From Bacteroidales bacterium (GTDB taxonomy: Bacteria; Bacteroidota; Bacteroidia; Bacteroidales; ML635J-15), in the NCBI GenBank assembly GCA_017994175.1, contig JAGOLH010000006.1, positions 1 to 49,791 on the forward strand: a stretch of DNA of 49,791 nt, in the 5' to 3' direction. This document shows positions 15,113 to 24,379 of this stretch, piece after piece. Positions within the stretch are counted from its first letter, which is position 1. Every line of letters begins with the position of its first letter. A program made the position numbers and the translations under genes. The notes under the pieces are model-generated. The model worked only from the letters and a program-made list of their open reading frames with translations, had not been told where the DNA came from and did no database searches.

Positions 15113-17098
15113 TTAGATCAGGTTGAAATAAGTTAATACAAAAATGAGTAGCATAAACACAAATGCATACAAAATATAATGCTGTATCTGCCCTGTCTGC
15201 ATCACTGCAATTTTTTTCAACAATTCAAGAAATTTATTTACAGGGGCATCGGTCATGGCTGTTTTTACCACGTCCTTGCTATGGGTTTCGAAGCGTTTTA
15301 CACCCGGAAAATATTCCTCACCCTCTATGGTATCGGATGTAACTTTACTGCGTAGCAATGGATTTGCCAGTTGCAAGTAATTGTCGGCATAGGAAGTTGC
15401 CGTATATTGTAGTTTCGGTGAAGGAGCTGTGTAACCACATCCCCAGGTTGGACCTGCAACAACAGTTTTATTCTTCATATGGAAATGACGCCATGTAAGC
15501 AACACTGTAACCAGCACTACAAATATTCCACCGATAATGCTGATCTGACTTACACTGTGCAACGTAGTAAAACCGGAGGGGGCAATAACACCCACCGATT
15601 CAGAAACAATAGACATAACAGGAATAACAAACACCGACGATGCCAAACCAATAGCAGCAATAAAGAAAATTATTACCCATTGAGGCAACAACATGCTTTT
15701 TTCCACTTCGTGCGCATGCTCCATTTCGCCACTTCGTGCAGAACCAAGAAATACAATACCGAAAGCTTTTGTAAAACAAAACACTGCCAACCCGCCAATC
15801 AATGCAAGTGCAGCAATACTGAACAACAAGAGTATCGACTGGTACAATCCTGCACCGGCAAGGCTTTTAAACATACCTACATAAATGAGGTACTCCGAAA
15901 TAAATCCGTTGAATGGTGGCAAACCGCATATTGCCAGAGAACCGATAAGAAAGAACATTGCTGTTACAGGCATTTTTTTCATCAACCCTCCCATTTTTTC
16001 GATATTGCGTGTGTGGGTTGCATGATATACCGATCCTGCATTATAAAACAACAGTGCCTTAAAGAGTGAATGATTCAGCACATGTAGCAAGCCTCCGCCA
16101 AATCCAAGCATAATTAGGGCTGTATTGTGATTTGCCATACCAATTACTCCTAAACCTATACCAATTCCAATAATACCAATGTTTTCGATGCTGTGATAAG
16201 CCAACAATCGCTTTAAATCATGCTGAATTATTGCCATCATCACTCCAAACAAACCCGAAATAACGGATATAATCAGAATTATGACCCCAATAACCAGCAA
16301 ATCCTGTTGTACCGAAAAAAGAACACGTACAATACCATAAATCCCCATTTTAATCATCACTCCCGACATTACACCCGACACATGCGATGGAGCTGCTGGA
16401 TGCGCCTGGGGCAACCACGTGTGAATAGGAACAAACCCCGCTTTAATTCCAAAACCAATAAAAAACAGGCAAAATACTAGGATGTTTGAATGGCTCGAAA
16501 AATATTCCGGCAATGCATCGAAACTCATCGTACCGGTGCTTTTTTCAACAATCAGCAGGGCTGTAAGGATAAAAGCCATGCCAATATGCATTTGAATCAG
16601 GTAATTGATACCTGTTTTCATTATACTGCGTTCCTCCGCATCGAAAATCACCAATAAAAACGACGATAGTGCCATAATCTCCCAAACCACCAGAAACGAA
16701 AAACCATCTCTTGTAGTGCTTACGAGCAGCATCGAAAAATACAACCACAGATAAGAGAAATAATGAATAGAAAACCGCAGGGAGTTTTTCTCGGAAAAAT
16801 ATGGTTTCAAATATCCATAAGCATATAAAAAGCCAATGGTAACCGTAAGGTTTATGATTAAAATAAAAAATGCCGACAGCCTGTCGATAACCAGGAGAAA
16901 CTTGCTGTGTAAAAAAGGCAGACTAACACCGATCTCCGAGAAGCTTCCGGATCCCCTAAATATTTGAAGTGCCCACCACGAAGTTATGGCTACACTTATC
17001 AGCATTATCAACAAAGCATAGTAATACTTAAAGCGCTTCGGAATTGCGAAAACACCAAAAGAAAGCATCAACAGACTAATGAAAACAATTGCATTCAT
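15113..17098 (-). CDS. hyfB: HyfB-like (NuoL-type) antiporter subunit
   Basis: A 661-residue protein, first gene of the operon, with about 15-16 membrane segments. Seen: VVWEIMALSSFLLV (pumping Glu), HTWLPQAHPAAPSHVSGVMSGVMIKMGIYG (conserved histidines and the TM lysine), LLAYHSIENIG, and NHSLFKALLFYNAG (second lysine). The C-terminal part carries WGCGY and QYTATSYAD, typical of HyfB, then a last helix. All residues needed for ion movement are visible. Length is close to E. coli HyfB. The 190 bases upstream separate it from a divergent DUF1801 gene and show no clear promoter motif on this strand. Confidence 0.9.
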   Translation of the reverse strand: MNAIVFISLLMLSFGVFAIPKRFKYYYALLIMLISVAITSWWALQIFRGSGSFSEIGVSLPFLHSKFLLVIDRLSAFFILIINLTVTIGFLYAYGYLKPYFSEKNSLRFSIHYFSYLWLYFSMLLVSTTRDGFSFLVVWEIMALSSFLLVIFDAEERSIMKTGINYLIQMHIGMAFILTALLIVEKSTGTMSFDALPEYFSSHSNILVFCLFFIGFGIKAGFVPIHTWLPQAHPAAPSHVSGVMSGVMIKMGIYGIVRVLFSVQQDLLVIGVIILIISVISGLFGVMMAIIQHDLKRLLAYHSIENIGIIGIGIGLGVIGMANHNTALIMLGFGGGLLHVLNHSLFKALLFYNAGSVYHATHTRNIEKMGGLMKKMPVTAMFFLIGSLAICGLPPFNGFISEYLIYVGMFKSLAGAGLYQSILLLFSIAALALIGGLAVFCFTKAFGIVFLGSARSGEMEHAHEVEKSMLLPQWVIIFFIAAIGLASSVFVIPVMSIVSESVGVIAPSGFTTLHSVSQISIIGGIFVVLVTVLLTWRHFHMKNKTVVAGPTWGCGYTAPSPKLQYTATSYADNYLQLANPLLRSKVTSDTIEGEEYFPGVKRFETHSKDVVKTAMTDAPVNKFLELLKKIAVMQTGQIQHYILYAFVFMLLIFVLTYFNLI

Positions 17099-17291
17099 TA
17101 TGTATTACTTCTGAAAAGCCCCAAAATTACATTTTTTTTATTTAGTCAAACTGTTCGTTAACATGAAATTGAGAATGTAATTTTTACTAACGGGATACAC
17201 ATCTCTCTGATTGCGTTTAATCAATCAAAGGTTCATTTTTCGCTACTCAAAATTTTTCTTGTACTTTTACGCTTTTAACAAGCATACCACG

Positions 17292-17735
17292 ATGGATGAA
17301 AAAATTGAAAACTTCATTTTGAATTTACCAGACGAACGGAAGCACGCCTTTATGCAACTCCGTGATACAATCAAACACAATATTCCAAAAGGATTTGAGG
17401 AGCAGTTGAGCAACAATATGGTTGAATATGTGGTACCTCACAGTATCTTCCCAGGCGGATACCATGCCAACCCAAAGGCCCCACTGCCTTTTATCAGCAT
17501 TGCATCGCAAAAGAATTATATCAGCCTCTATCATATGGGTCTATATGCAGACAATGAGCTGAAGCAATGGTTTTTGTCAGAATATCCCAAATTTATTAAC
17601 GGTAAACCAGATATGGGGAAAGGATGTATCCGGTTTAAAAAATCCGGACAGATTCCCTATGATTTGCTGGCTCAATTAGTATCGAAGGTTTCAGTAAATC
17701 AGTGGATTGAGAAGTATTTATCCATAATTGGCTGA
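17292..17735 (+). CDS. DUF1801 domain protein
   Basis: A 147-residue cytoplasmic protein. Seen: FILNLPDERKHAFMQLRDTI at the start, EYVVPHSIFPGGYH, PLPFISIASQKNYISLYHMGLY, and DMGKGCIRFKK near the C-terminus, the pattern of the DUF1801 family (related to YdhG and the iron-chaperone-like fold). No catalytic residues are established. The frame extends upstream to 17211, but the ATG at 17292 matches the family N-terminus. It is a single gene, divergent from the hyf-like operon. Confidence 0.8.
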   Translation: MDEKIENFILNLPDERKHAFMQLRDTIKHNIPKGFEEQLSNNMVEYVVPHSIFPGGYHANPKAPLPFISIASQKNYISLYHMGLYADNELKQWFLSEYPKFINGKPDMGKGCIRFKKSGQIPYDLLAQLVSKVSVNQWIEKYLSIIG

Positions 17736-17816
17736 CCTTTTCATTGATTGTTCATATTTTTATGGTAATATGTTAAAATCGCATTTCGATACTATCAACG
17801 ATAATGCAAAATTTGC

Positions 17817-17824
17817 TATTTTTG
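17817..17824 (+). promoter_or_regulatory. Possible -7 box for the giant secreted protein
   Basis: TATTTTTG matches TAnnTTTG and ends 34 bases before the ATG at 17859. No matching TTG -33 box is found at the usual distance, so this is a half-site only. Confidence 0.3.
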
Positions 17825-17858
17825 GTGAGTGAGGAATTATTAACTTAATACGGCTTTC

Positions 17859-20800
17859 ATGAAATACCTTTTATTATTTGTTACGCTTTCGTTTTTTACG
17901 ATATCGAACTCATTTTCGCAGCAATGGTTAAAAAATCTGCCACAAAACAATTCAAAAAACGAGCTGACCTTTTTCGATTACCAGAACGCTTTTTATTCTT
18001 ATTGGGATCAGTATCACGTGAAGGACGGATATTATTACGATAATGGAGAAAAGAAGAAAGCCAGAGGCTGGAAGCAGTTTAAGCGTTGGGAATACCTCAT
18101 GGAAAAGCAGGTAAACCCGGGAACAGGTGAATTCCCCACAACGACTGCTGAAGAACAAGTTCGTTTATATTACAAAAGTCATCCGCAAGCAAAATCGAGC
18201 AACGGAAACTGGACTTTCATGGGCCCGAACACTTCCGATGGTGGGTATGCAGGTATTGGCAGGTTGAATTGCATTGCTTACCACCCGACCGATAATAATA
18301 CCTACTGGGTTGGTGCACCATCAGGTGGTTTATGGGTTACCACCAACAACGGCACGTCGTGGACATGCCTTACAAACGACAACGCAGTACTTGGTGTAAG
18401 CGACATTGTAATTCCATCGAATTTTGCCACTTCCAATACAATTTACATTGCCACCGGCGACCGCGATGCATGGGACAACAACAGCGTTGGCGTGCTGAAA
18501 TCAACCGACGGTGGTGCTACATGGAATACCACAGGATTGTCGTTCAGTGCAAACAGCTACCGGATGGTGAACCGGTTGATGCTTGATCCGGCTAACGACA
18601 ACATTATTATTGCAGCCACCAACAACGGTGTGTACAAAACCACCAATGGAGGAACCAACTGGTCGTTGCTGTCGTCGAACAATTTTATTGATATGGAGTA
18701 TAAGCCCGGAAGCTTCAACACACTCTATGGATCAACAAGCTCAGGCGATATTTTCGTGAGCACAAACGCAGGCAGTAGTTGGACTCAAGCTCTGAATTTA
18801 TCTGAAGGAGAGCGTGTTGAATTAGCGGTGTCGGCAAATCAACCTGCCTGGGTATATGCGGTTGTTGCCGCGTCTGACAACGGACTGTATGGTATTTATA
18901 AATCGACCAACAGCGGATCAAGCTTTGCTCAGGTTTTCAGTGGCAGCACAAAAAACCTTTTGGGCTGGGAATCGGACGGCAGCGATGCGGGTGGTCAGGG
19001 CTGGTACGACCTCTCGATTGCAGCGTCGCCAACAAATGCATCAATTGTACTTGTGGGCGGTGTAAATACCTGGAAAAGCACAAACGGAGGAACGTCGTGG
19101 GCCATTGCAAATCACTGGTGGGGTGATGGTGTGCCAGCAGCACACGCCGACAAACATATGCTCAGCTATCGCAGCAACGGAGACCTTTTTGAGTGTAACG
19201 ACGGCGGAGTTTATATCTCAACCAATAACGGCACTTCCTGGACTGATAAAACCGATGGCATTGTTATCAGTCAAATGTACAAGTTAAGCGTTGCCAAAAC
19301 CAACCAGAACGAAGTGATCACAGGGCTTCAGGATAATGGCACCAAACTTATTGCAACCGGAACGTGGTACGACGTAAAAGGCGGTGATGGAATGGAATGC
19401 CTTATAGATTATACCGACCTGAATATTCAATATGGTACCTATGTAAACGGGCAAATTGACCGAACTACTAACCACTGGGGTTCTGCTACTGACATTTCTC
19501 CGAACGGAGAACCGAATGGTGCATGGGTAACACCATATATCATACACCCTACTGCACCACAAACAATTTTTGTCGGTTACGAAAATGTATATAAGTCGAC
19601 AAATCGTGGCGACAGCTGGTCGGTTATTTCCACAATGAACACCTCCGATAAAATCCGTTCCATGGCAATTGCGCCATCAAACCCTTCAGTTTTATATGTT
19701 GCCGACCCCTCAACAATATGGAAAACCACCAATGGAGGCACTTCATGGACTACTGTAACTGGAACACTGCCCGTATCATCGGCCAGCATTACATACATTG
19801 CCATTAAGAACGATGATCCAAATACCGTGTGGGTTACCATGAGCGGATATACTAACCCCGGAGTGTATCAGACCACTAACGGAGGGAGCTCCTGGACCAA
19901 TATTTCAGGAGGATTACCTTCGATTCCGGTAAACACTGTGGTTCAAAACAAACTCAATACCACTGCAGTGGAGTTATACTGCGGTACCGATTATGGCGTT
20001 TACTATAAAAGTGGTTCGAGCAATTGGACAATTTTCAGTAACGGTTTACCCAATGTAATTGTAAATGAACTAGAAATCTGGTACGGAGCAACCTCAGCCA
20101 ATAGTAAACTACGGGCTGCCACGTATGGCCGGGGTCTTTGGGAAAGCAATCTTTTTTCGAACTCCGCCATGACCTACGTTTCGTGTACCACCACACAGGA
20201 CGTAACCGCAAATGTTGCTCAAAATAGTGTTAATCAACAAGTTATCGGCATTGAAATTATTACTAATGGCGATTTATCGCCTTTATCGGCAACATCATTC
20301 ACGTTCAACACCAATGGCACAACCAATCCGGCAGGTGATGTTTCGAATGCACGTCTGTTTTATACGGGTTCGGTTGCTGCAATGAGTACATCAACGCAAT
20401 TCGGAGAAGCAATAGTTTCACCTGCAGGCAGTTTTACTATCACGGGAACTCAGTTGCTGGGATCCGGAATTAACTACTTCTGGCTTGCTTATGATATAAC
20501 TGCCGATGCCGCCATAGGCAATTATATCGATGCAGAATGTACTTCGCTAACCATAACAGATGTAAAAACGCCTACTGTCACCAGTCCCACAGGCAACCGA
20601 AGAATATCGGTAGTGTATTGCGACGCAGGGTCGCCCGATGTAAGCTATGAATATATCTCCGGTGCAACAATCGGGAATATCAATAATAGCTCTGCAAGGG
20701 GTGCAAATGGCTATGAAGACTTTACCGGGCTGGTTACCAGCGTTATCCCAGGTTATGAAGTACCTTTCTCTATTTCGGTTACCAATCCGTATGAAACCGA

Positions 20801-23800
20801 CCAGATACTCATTTGGGTTGATTGGAACAAGGACTCCGATTTTGAAGACGCAGGTGAAAATGTATATGCTTCCAACGGCGTTTCATTCACGAGCCCGCAC
20901 TCCGGCAGTTTTACCGTACCGACAAGTGCAACTCCAGGCGCAACACGCCTCAGGGTTCGGCTGAATGATGCTGGCAACGGTTCAAACTCCGATCCCTGTG
21001 GCGACTCCGGTTACGGTGAGGTGGAAGATTATACCATCAACGTATCGCAGCAACTTAATACCAGTATTATAGGTACAACACGCTACGACCTACAATCGAA
21101 TGCTTCGGTTGCACCCAGACTTTTTAAAAGAGCCGATGGAACCATGTCGGCTACCTGGACTTTCGGTATGCTTGAAACCAGTTTTACTGACAGGGGAACC
21201 GGTTACAACTATTTTAATGGGACTACATGGGGCGCTGAGCCCACTGCACGGCTCGAAAGTGTGAGAACTGGCTGGCCGGTAAACGGGATCATGTCAACAG
21301 GAAAAGAATTTGTTATGAGCCATGGAACCAATAAATGGAATTATATATATCGTGCTGCAGCAGGTACAGGCAACTGGTCGGCTATATCAATACCCACCTC
21401 CGCCCTGACTGCCGTTTCATGGCCAAGAACTGCTGTTTCGGGTAATACTATTCATTGCATAGCACTTGACGGTAATTCTTCTTCCACGACCTATCTGCAC
21501 CTGTATTACTGGCGTTCTTCGAATGGTGGCATCAGTTGGGATAAAACCGATATTAACCTCGATCCGGCCGGATATTCAACAACCGGTGTTACCGGTGACG
21601 GTTATGCCATTGACGCTTCCGGAAATACTGTTGCGATAGTGGTTTTTGGTCAATTTATGGATGTAACACTTTTCAAATCGACCGACAATGGTAACACATT
21701 TACCAAGACCAGAATAATGGACTTCCCTGTAGAAAACTTTAGTTTATCGACAAGCGCCTTGATAGATTACGATGCAAACGGCACCGGCGATTATATAAAC
21801 ACTTCAGATGCTTCAGGAGCGGTTGTTATTGACAATAACGGCCTGGTGCACGCATTTTTTGGAAAAATGCAAATACTTGACCCTACTGCCGGAGATGGCT
21901 ATTATACGTACTTCCCCACTACTGACGGAATAATGTACTGGAACGAAAATATGGGTGCCGGAACATTTTCAGGTACAGTAAACGGAACCGATTATATTGA
22001 TCTTTTCGACGGTGTCTCGTCAAAGGCTGTACAAATTGCTTCAATGACCGACGAAGATGGAGATGGAAGTATCATACTTCAGGATGCAGGTTCAGGATTC
22101 CCGTTTGGGATGTATTACCGTTCGCTGAGCTCTTTCCCGAGTGCTGGCGTCGATGCCAATAACTATCTTTATGTTTCGTATGCTTCGGTAAATGAAACGC
22201 TTTATAAAACAGATGCAACACCCAATATTCAGCATTTCAGAAATATATATATGATAAAATCGGTGGATGGGGGTTCGGTTTGGGGACCGGCATATAACTG
22301 CTCCGAAGAATCGTTTTCAGGCATGGAAAACATGTACGCCTGCATTGCCCGCAACGTGGGGGATAACGTGCAGATGATATGGCAGTACGATGACGAACCC
22401 GGCATTTCGCTTCAGGGTGATAACGATGCGTACCGTACAAATTATATCGGGTATACCGAAGTACCAACATCGCTGATACCTGCTGCACCTCTTGCTATTA
22501 CCCTACCAGCCACAGCAATAGGCTCAGAGACAGCCACCCTGAATGGCAGTGTAAATGCTTTTGAAATTCCAACAACAGTGAGCTTTGAATACGGTACAAG
22601 TACCAGTTATTCAGCATCGGTAATTGCCGTTCCGGAAACAGTAAATGTTAATGGCGCTGAAAATGTATCGGCAGCAATAACCGGTTTGTTACCAAACACT
22701 ACCTATCATTTTCGTGTTAAAGCAGAAAACGAGAACGGCACTGCTTACGGACAGGATCTTACGTTTACCACAATTACTCAATATGAGGTAATTACTTCGG
22801 TTAGTCCATCCGGTTCGGGAAATACCACAGGAGCAGGGTTTTACGATGATGGAGAAAATGTTGTCGTTATGGCAACGGCAAATTCCGGCTACAGCTTTGT
22901 GAACTGGACCGAAAACACATCTGTTGTTTCGGTAAATCCAAACTATTCGTTCAATATCAGTTCCGATAGAAACCTGGTAGCAAATTTCAGCGTTGCATCC
23001 TACACTATAACTGTAGCTGCCGCTCCAGAAGAAGGTGGCGAAGTATCGGGTGGTGGCACCTATTTCCACAATGAGAATGCTACTGTAACCGCAACGGCAA
23101 ATCAAGGATATACTTTTGTTAATTGGACCGATAACGGCGAGGAAGTTTCTACCGATGCCAATTATAGCTTTACAGTTACCTCTGCCCGAAATCTGGTTGC
23201 CAATTTCGAGGCGGATGTATATGAAATAACGGTAACGTTGAATCCCTTGGAAGGAGGAATTGTTAACGGTGCCGGCACTTACAGCCTGAACACTATTGCA
23301 ACCCTTGAAGCCACTCCCAACACAGGTTTTGCATTTGTTAACTGGACCGAAGACAACCAAGAAGTATCGCAAGACTACAGTTATTCGTTCACGGTTACTT
23401 CCGATCGTGTTCTCACCGCAAACTTTGAAGCCCTTGAACAATTCGACCTAACCATTGCTGTTGATGGTACCGGTGGTACTACCGACCCTGTTCCGGGTAT
23501 ATATCAACACTACAGCGGCGATATTATCAACATTTCAGCAATTGCCAACCCCGATTACATTTTTGCAAAGTGGGTGGTGAACAGTGAAGAGCTTTTCGAC
23601 GAGACTATCCAGGTTACCGTTACCGGCGCTACCACTGCTACAGCATATTTCATCTATGATGTTGGCATTGGCAGTAACAATGCCAGCCTATGCAGGATTT
23701 ATCCGAACCCGTCAGCAGGATTGTTTACCATGGAAACTATATTCGGCAACGGAACAGAGTACAGTGTTACTATCCGGGATATTACTGACCGCATCGTGTA

Positions 23801-23933
23801 CCACGAAACATTGAAAACAAGAGTAAGCACTTACAATTTGTCGGGTTTTGCAGCGGGTGTTTATGTTATTGAAATCGAGAATGCCGGACAGAGGGCAGTT
23901 GCAAAAGTTGTTATTAAAGAAAGCCGGTATTAG
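17859..23933 (+). CDS. Giant T9SS-secreted protein with BNR propeller, GEVED, FN3 and InlB-type repeats
   Basis: A 2024-residue secreted or cell-surface protein. Order of parts: signal peptide (1-20, ending NSFSQ); a VPS10/sialidase-like beta-propeller with about ten SxNGGxxW motifs (about 160-670); a domain like the N-terminal segment of BNR neuraminidases (about 775-915); a GEVED domain (about 920-1063, ending EVEDYTINV); a second region with SSNGGISW, STDNGNTF and SVDGGSVW (to about 1540); a fibronectin-III-like domain (about 1546-1640, LPNTTYHFRVKAENENG); three close InlB-type repeats with a GYxFVNWTxN core starting near 1641, 1715 and 1787, and a divergent fourth near 1862; and a T9SS type A sorting domain (from about 1944, IYPNPSAGLF). 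No sialidase catalytic set is evident; adhesion or polymer binding is likelier than catalysis. Confidence 0.9.
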   Translation: MKYLLLFVTLSFFTISNSFSQQWLKNLPQNNSKNELTFFDYQNAFYSYWDQYHVKDGYYYDNGEKKKARGWKQFKRWEYLMEKQVNPGTGEFPTTTAEEQVRLYYKSHPQAKSSNGNWTFMGPNTSDGGYAGIGRLNCIAYHPTDNNTYWVGAPSGGLWVTTNNGTSWTCLTNDNAVLGVSDIVIPSNFATSNTIYIATGDRDAWDNNSVGVLKSTDGGATWNTTGLSFSANSYRMVNRLMLDPANDNIIIAATNNGVYKTTNGGTNWSLLSSNNFIDMEYKPGSFNTLYGSTSSGDIFVSTNAGSSWTQALNLSEGERVELAVSANQPAWVYAVVAASDNGLYGIYKSTNSGSSFAQVFSGSTKNLLGWESDGSDAGGQGWYDLSIAASPTNASIVLVGGVNTWKSTNGGTSWAIANHWWGDGVPAAHADKHMLSYRSNGDLFECNDGGVYISTNNGTSWTDKTDGIVISQMYKLSVAKTNQNEVITGLQDNGTKLIATGTWYDVKGGDGMECLIDYTDLNIQYGTYVNGQIDRTTNHWGSATDISPNGEPNGAWVTPYIIHPTAPQTIFVGYENVYKSTNRGDSWSVISTMNTSDKIRSMAIAPSNPSVLYVADPSTIWKTTNGGTSWTTVTGTLPVSSASITYIAIKNDDPNTVWVTMSGYTNPGVYQTTNGGSSWTNISGGLPSIPVNTVVQNKLNTTAVELYCGTDYGVYYKSGSSNWTIFSNGLPNVIVNELEIWYGATSANSKLRAATYGRGLWESNLFSNSAMTYVSCTTTQDVTANVAQNSVNQQVIGIEIITNGDLSPLSATSFTFNTNGTTNPAGDVSNARLFYTGSVAAMSTSTQFGEAIVSPAGSFTITGTQLLGSGINYFWLAYDITADAAIGNYIDAECTSLTITDVKTPTVTSPTGNRRISVVYCDAGSPDVSYEYISGATIGNINNSSARGANGYEDFTGLVTSVIPGYEVPFSISVTNPYETDQILIWVDWNKDSDFEDAGENVYASNGVSFTSPHSGSFTVPTSATPGATRLRVRLNDAGNGSNSDPCGDSGYGEVEDYTINVSQQLNTSIIGTTRYDLQSNASVAPRLFKRADGTMSATWTFGMLETSFTDRGTGYNYFNGTTWGAEPTARLESVRTGWPVNGIMSTGKEFVMSHGTNKWNYIYRAAAGTGNWSAISIPTSALTAVSWPRTAVSGNTIHCIALDGNSSSTTYLHLYYWRSSNGGISWDKTDINLDPAGYSTTGVTGDGYAIDASGNTVAIVVFGQFMDVTLFKSTDNGNTFTKTRIMDFPVENFSLSTSALIDYDANGTGDYINTSDASGAVVIDNNGLVHAFFGKMQILDPTAGDGYYTYFPTTDGIMYWNENMGAGTFSGTVNGTDYIDLFDGVSSKAVQIASMTDEDGDGSIILQDAGSGFPFGMYYRSLSSFPSAGVDANNYLYVSYASVNETLYKTDATPNIQHFRNIYMIKSVDGGSVWGPAYNCSEESFSGMENMYACIARNVGDNVQMIWQYDDEPGISLQGDNDAYRTNYIGYTEVPTSLIPAAPLAITLPATAIGSETATLNGSVNAFEIPTTVSFEYGTSTSYSASVIAVPETVNVNGAENVSAAITGLLPNTTYHFRVKAENENGTAYGQDLTFTTITQYEVITSVSPSGSGNTTGAGFYDDGENVVVMATANSGYSFVNWTENTSVVSVNPNYSFNISSDRNLVANFSVASYTITVAAAPEEGGEVSGGGTYFHNENATVTATANQGYTFVNWTDNGEEVSTDANYSFTVTSARNLVANFEADVYEITVTLNPLEGGIVNGAGTYSLNTIATLEATPNTGFAFVNWTEDNQEVSQDYSYSFTVTSDRVLTANFEALEQFDLTIAVDGTGGTTDPVPGIYQHYSGDIINISAIANPDYIFAKWVVNSEELFDETIQVTVTGATTATAYFIYDVGIGSNNASLCRIYPNPSAGLFTMETIFGNGTEYSVTIRDITDRIVYHETLKTRVSTYNLSGFAAGVYVIEIENAGQRAVAKVVIKESRY

Positions 23934-23946
23934 CGTTTTAATCTAG

Positions 23947-23964
23947 TTTGATAATCAAATTTTT
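23947..23964 (+). terminator. Weak possible terminator after the giant gene
   Basis: TTTGA (23947-23951) and TCAAA (23955-23959) form a short 5-bp stem with a 3-base loop, followed by five Ts. The stem is weak and AT-rich. Confidence 0.3.
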
Positions 23965-24003
23965 CTTTAAGGTAATTTTAACCGGATCAGTCGCTTTTAA
24001 CAC

Positions 24004-24011
24004 TATATTTG
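24004..24011 (+). promoter_or_regulatory. Possible -7 box for the lipoprotein/radical SAM pair
   Basis: TATATTTG matches TAnnTTTG and ends 14 bases before the ATG at 24026, implying a very short leader. No -33 TTG is found at the right distance. Confidence 0.3.
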
Positions 24012-24025
24012 TAAAAAGTATACCC

Positions 24026-24379
24026 ATGAAACCCAAATGGATTCGACGCATTATCGGCGGGCTGAGTTTTACCACGGCCCTGTTTGTATTTCAGGCATGT
24101 TACGGCACTCCACAGGCAACAGGAAGCGATGTTCTCGTGCACGGAAAAGTTACATCACAGGGCACAAATCAACCCATTGCAGGTATTAAAGTGAGTATCG
24201 ACGGTCAGGATCAATGGTGCACTACCAATCAGGATGGTTCCTACTTTTTGTACACGGAAAAGAAACCTGCAATCAATATACGATTCGACGACGAAAACGC
24301 CGTTCACAATTCGAAAGACACGGTGGTGTCGCAGGTAAACGACGAAGTTGTTGTTGATGTAATCCTCGCAGCAAGATAA
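24026..24379 (+). CDS. Putative lipoprotein of the rSAM/lipoprotein system
   Basis: A 117-residue protein with an Arg/Lys-rich N-terminus and a lipobox ending FVFQAC (lipid Cys25). The mature part is one carboxypeptidase-regulatory-like beta domain: VHGKVTSQGTNQPIAGIKVSIDG then TNQDGSYFL, ending in a beta strand DEVVVDVIL. Small lipoproteins of this type are known to occur directly before a radical SAM/SPASM enzyme in Bacteroidota (the pair described as rSAM/lipoprotein system). Here the radical SAM ATG follows its stop codon with no gap, which supports that pairing. A longer frame starts at 23948, but the inner ATG gives a proper lipoprotein signal. Whether the lipoprotein is the substrate is unknown. 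Confidence 0.8.
   Translation: MKPKWIRRIIGGLSFTTALFVFQACYGTPQATGSDVLVHGKVTSQGTNQPIAGIKVSIDGQDQWCTTNQDGSYFLYTEKKPAINIRFDDENAVHNSKDTVVSQVNDEVVVDVILAAR

Noticed and set aside
15479..16069. A 196-codon plus-strand frame
   Set aside because: Antisense shadow of hyfB, rich in His, Asn and Cys from complementing membrane-helix codons.
9858..17098. Formate hydrogenlyase or active group 4 [NiFe]-hydrogenase
   Set aside because: No formate dehydrogenase gene is present, both NiFe cysteine pairs are missing, and three of four proximal-cluster cysteines are missing.
22689..23441. A 250-codon Cys/Gly-rich frame on the minus strand
   Set aside because: It is antisense to the InlB-type repeats of the giant protein; its regular pattern reflects those repeats.
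22779..23660. Tandem DNA repeat or CRISPR-like array
   Set aside because: Repetition is at protein level (GYxFVNWTxN units about 73 residues long) with diverged DNA; there are no short identical repeats with spacers anywhere in the window.
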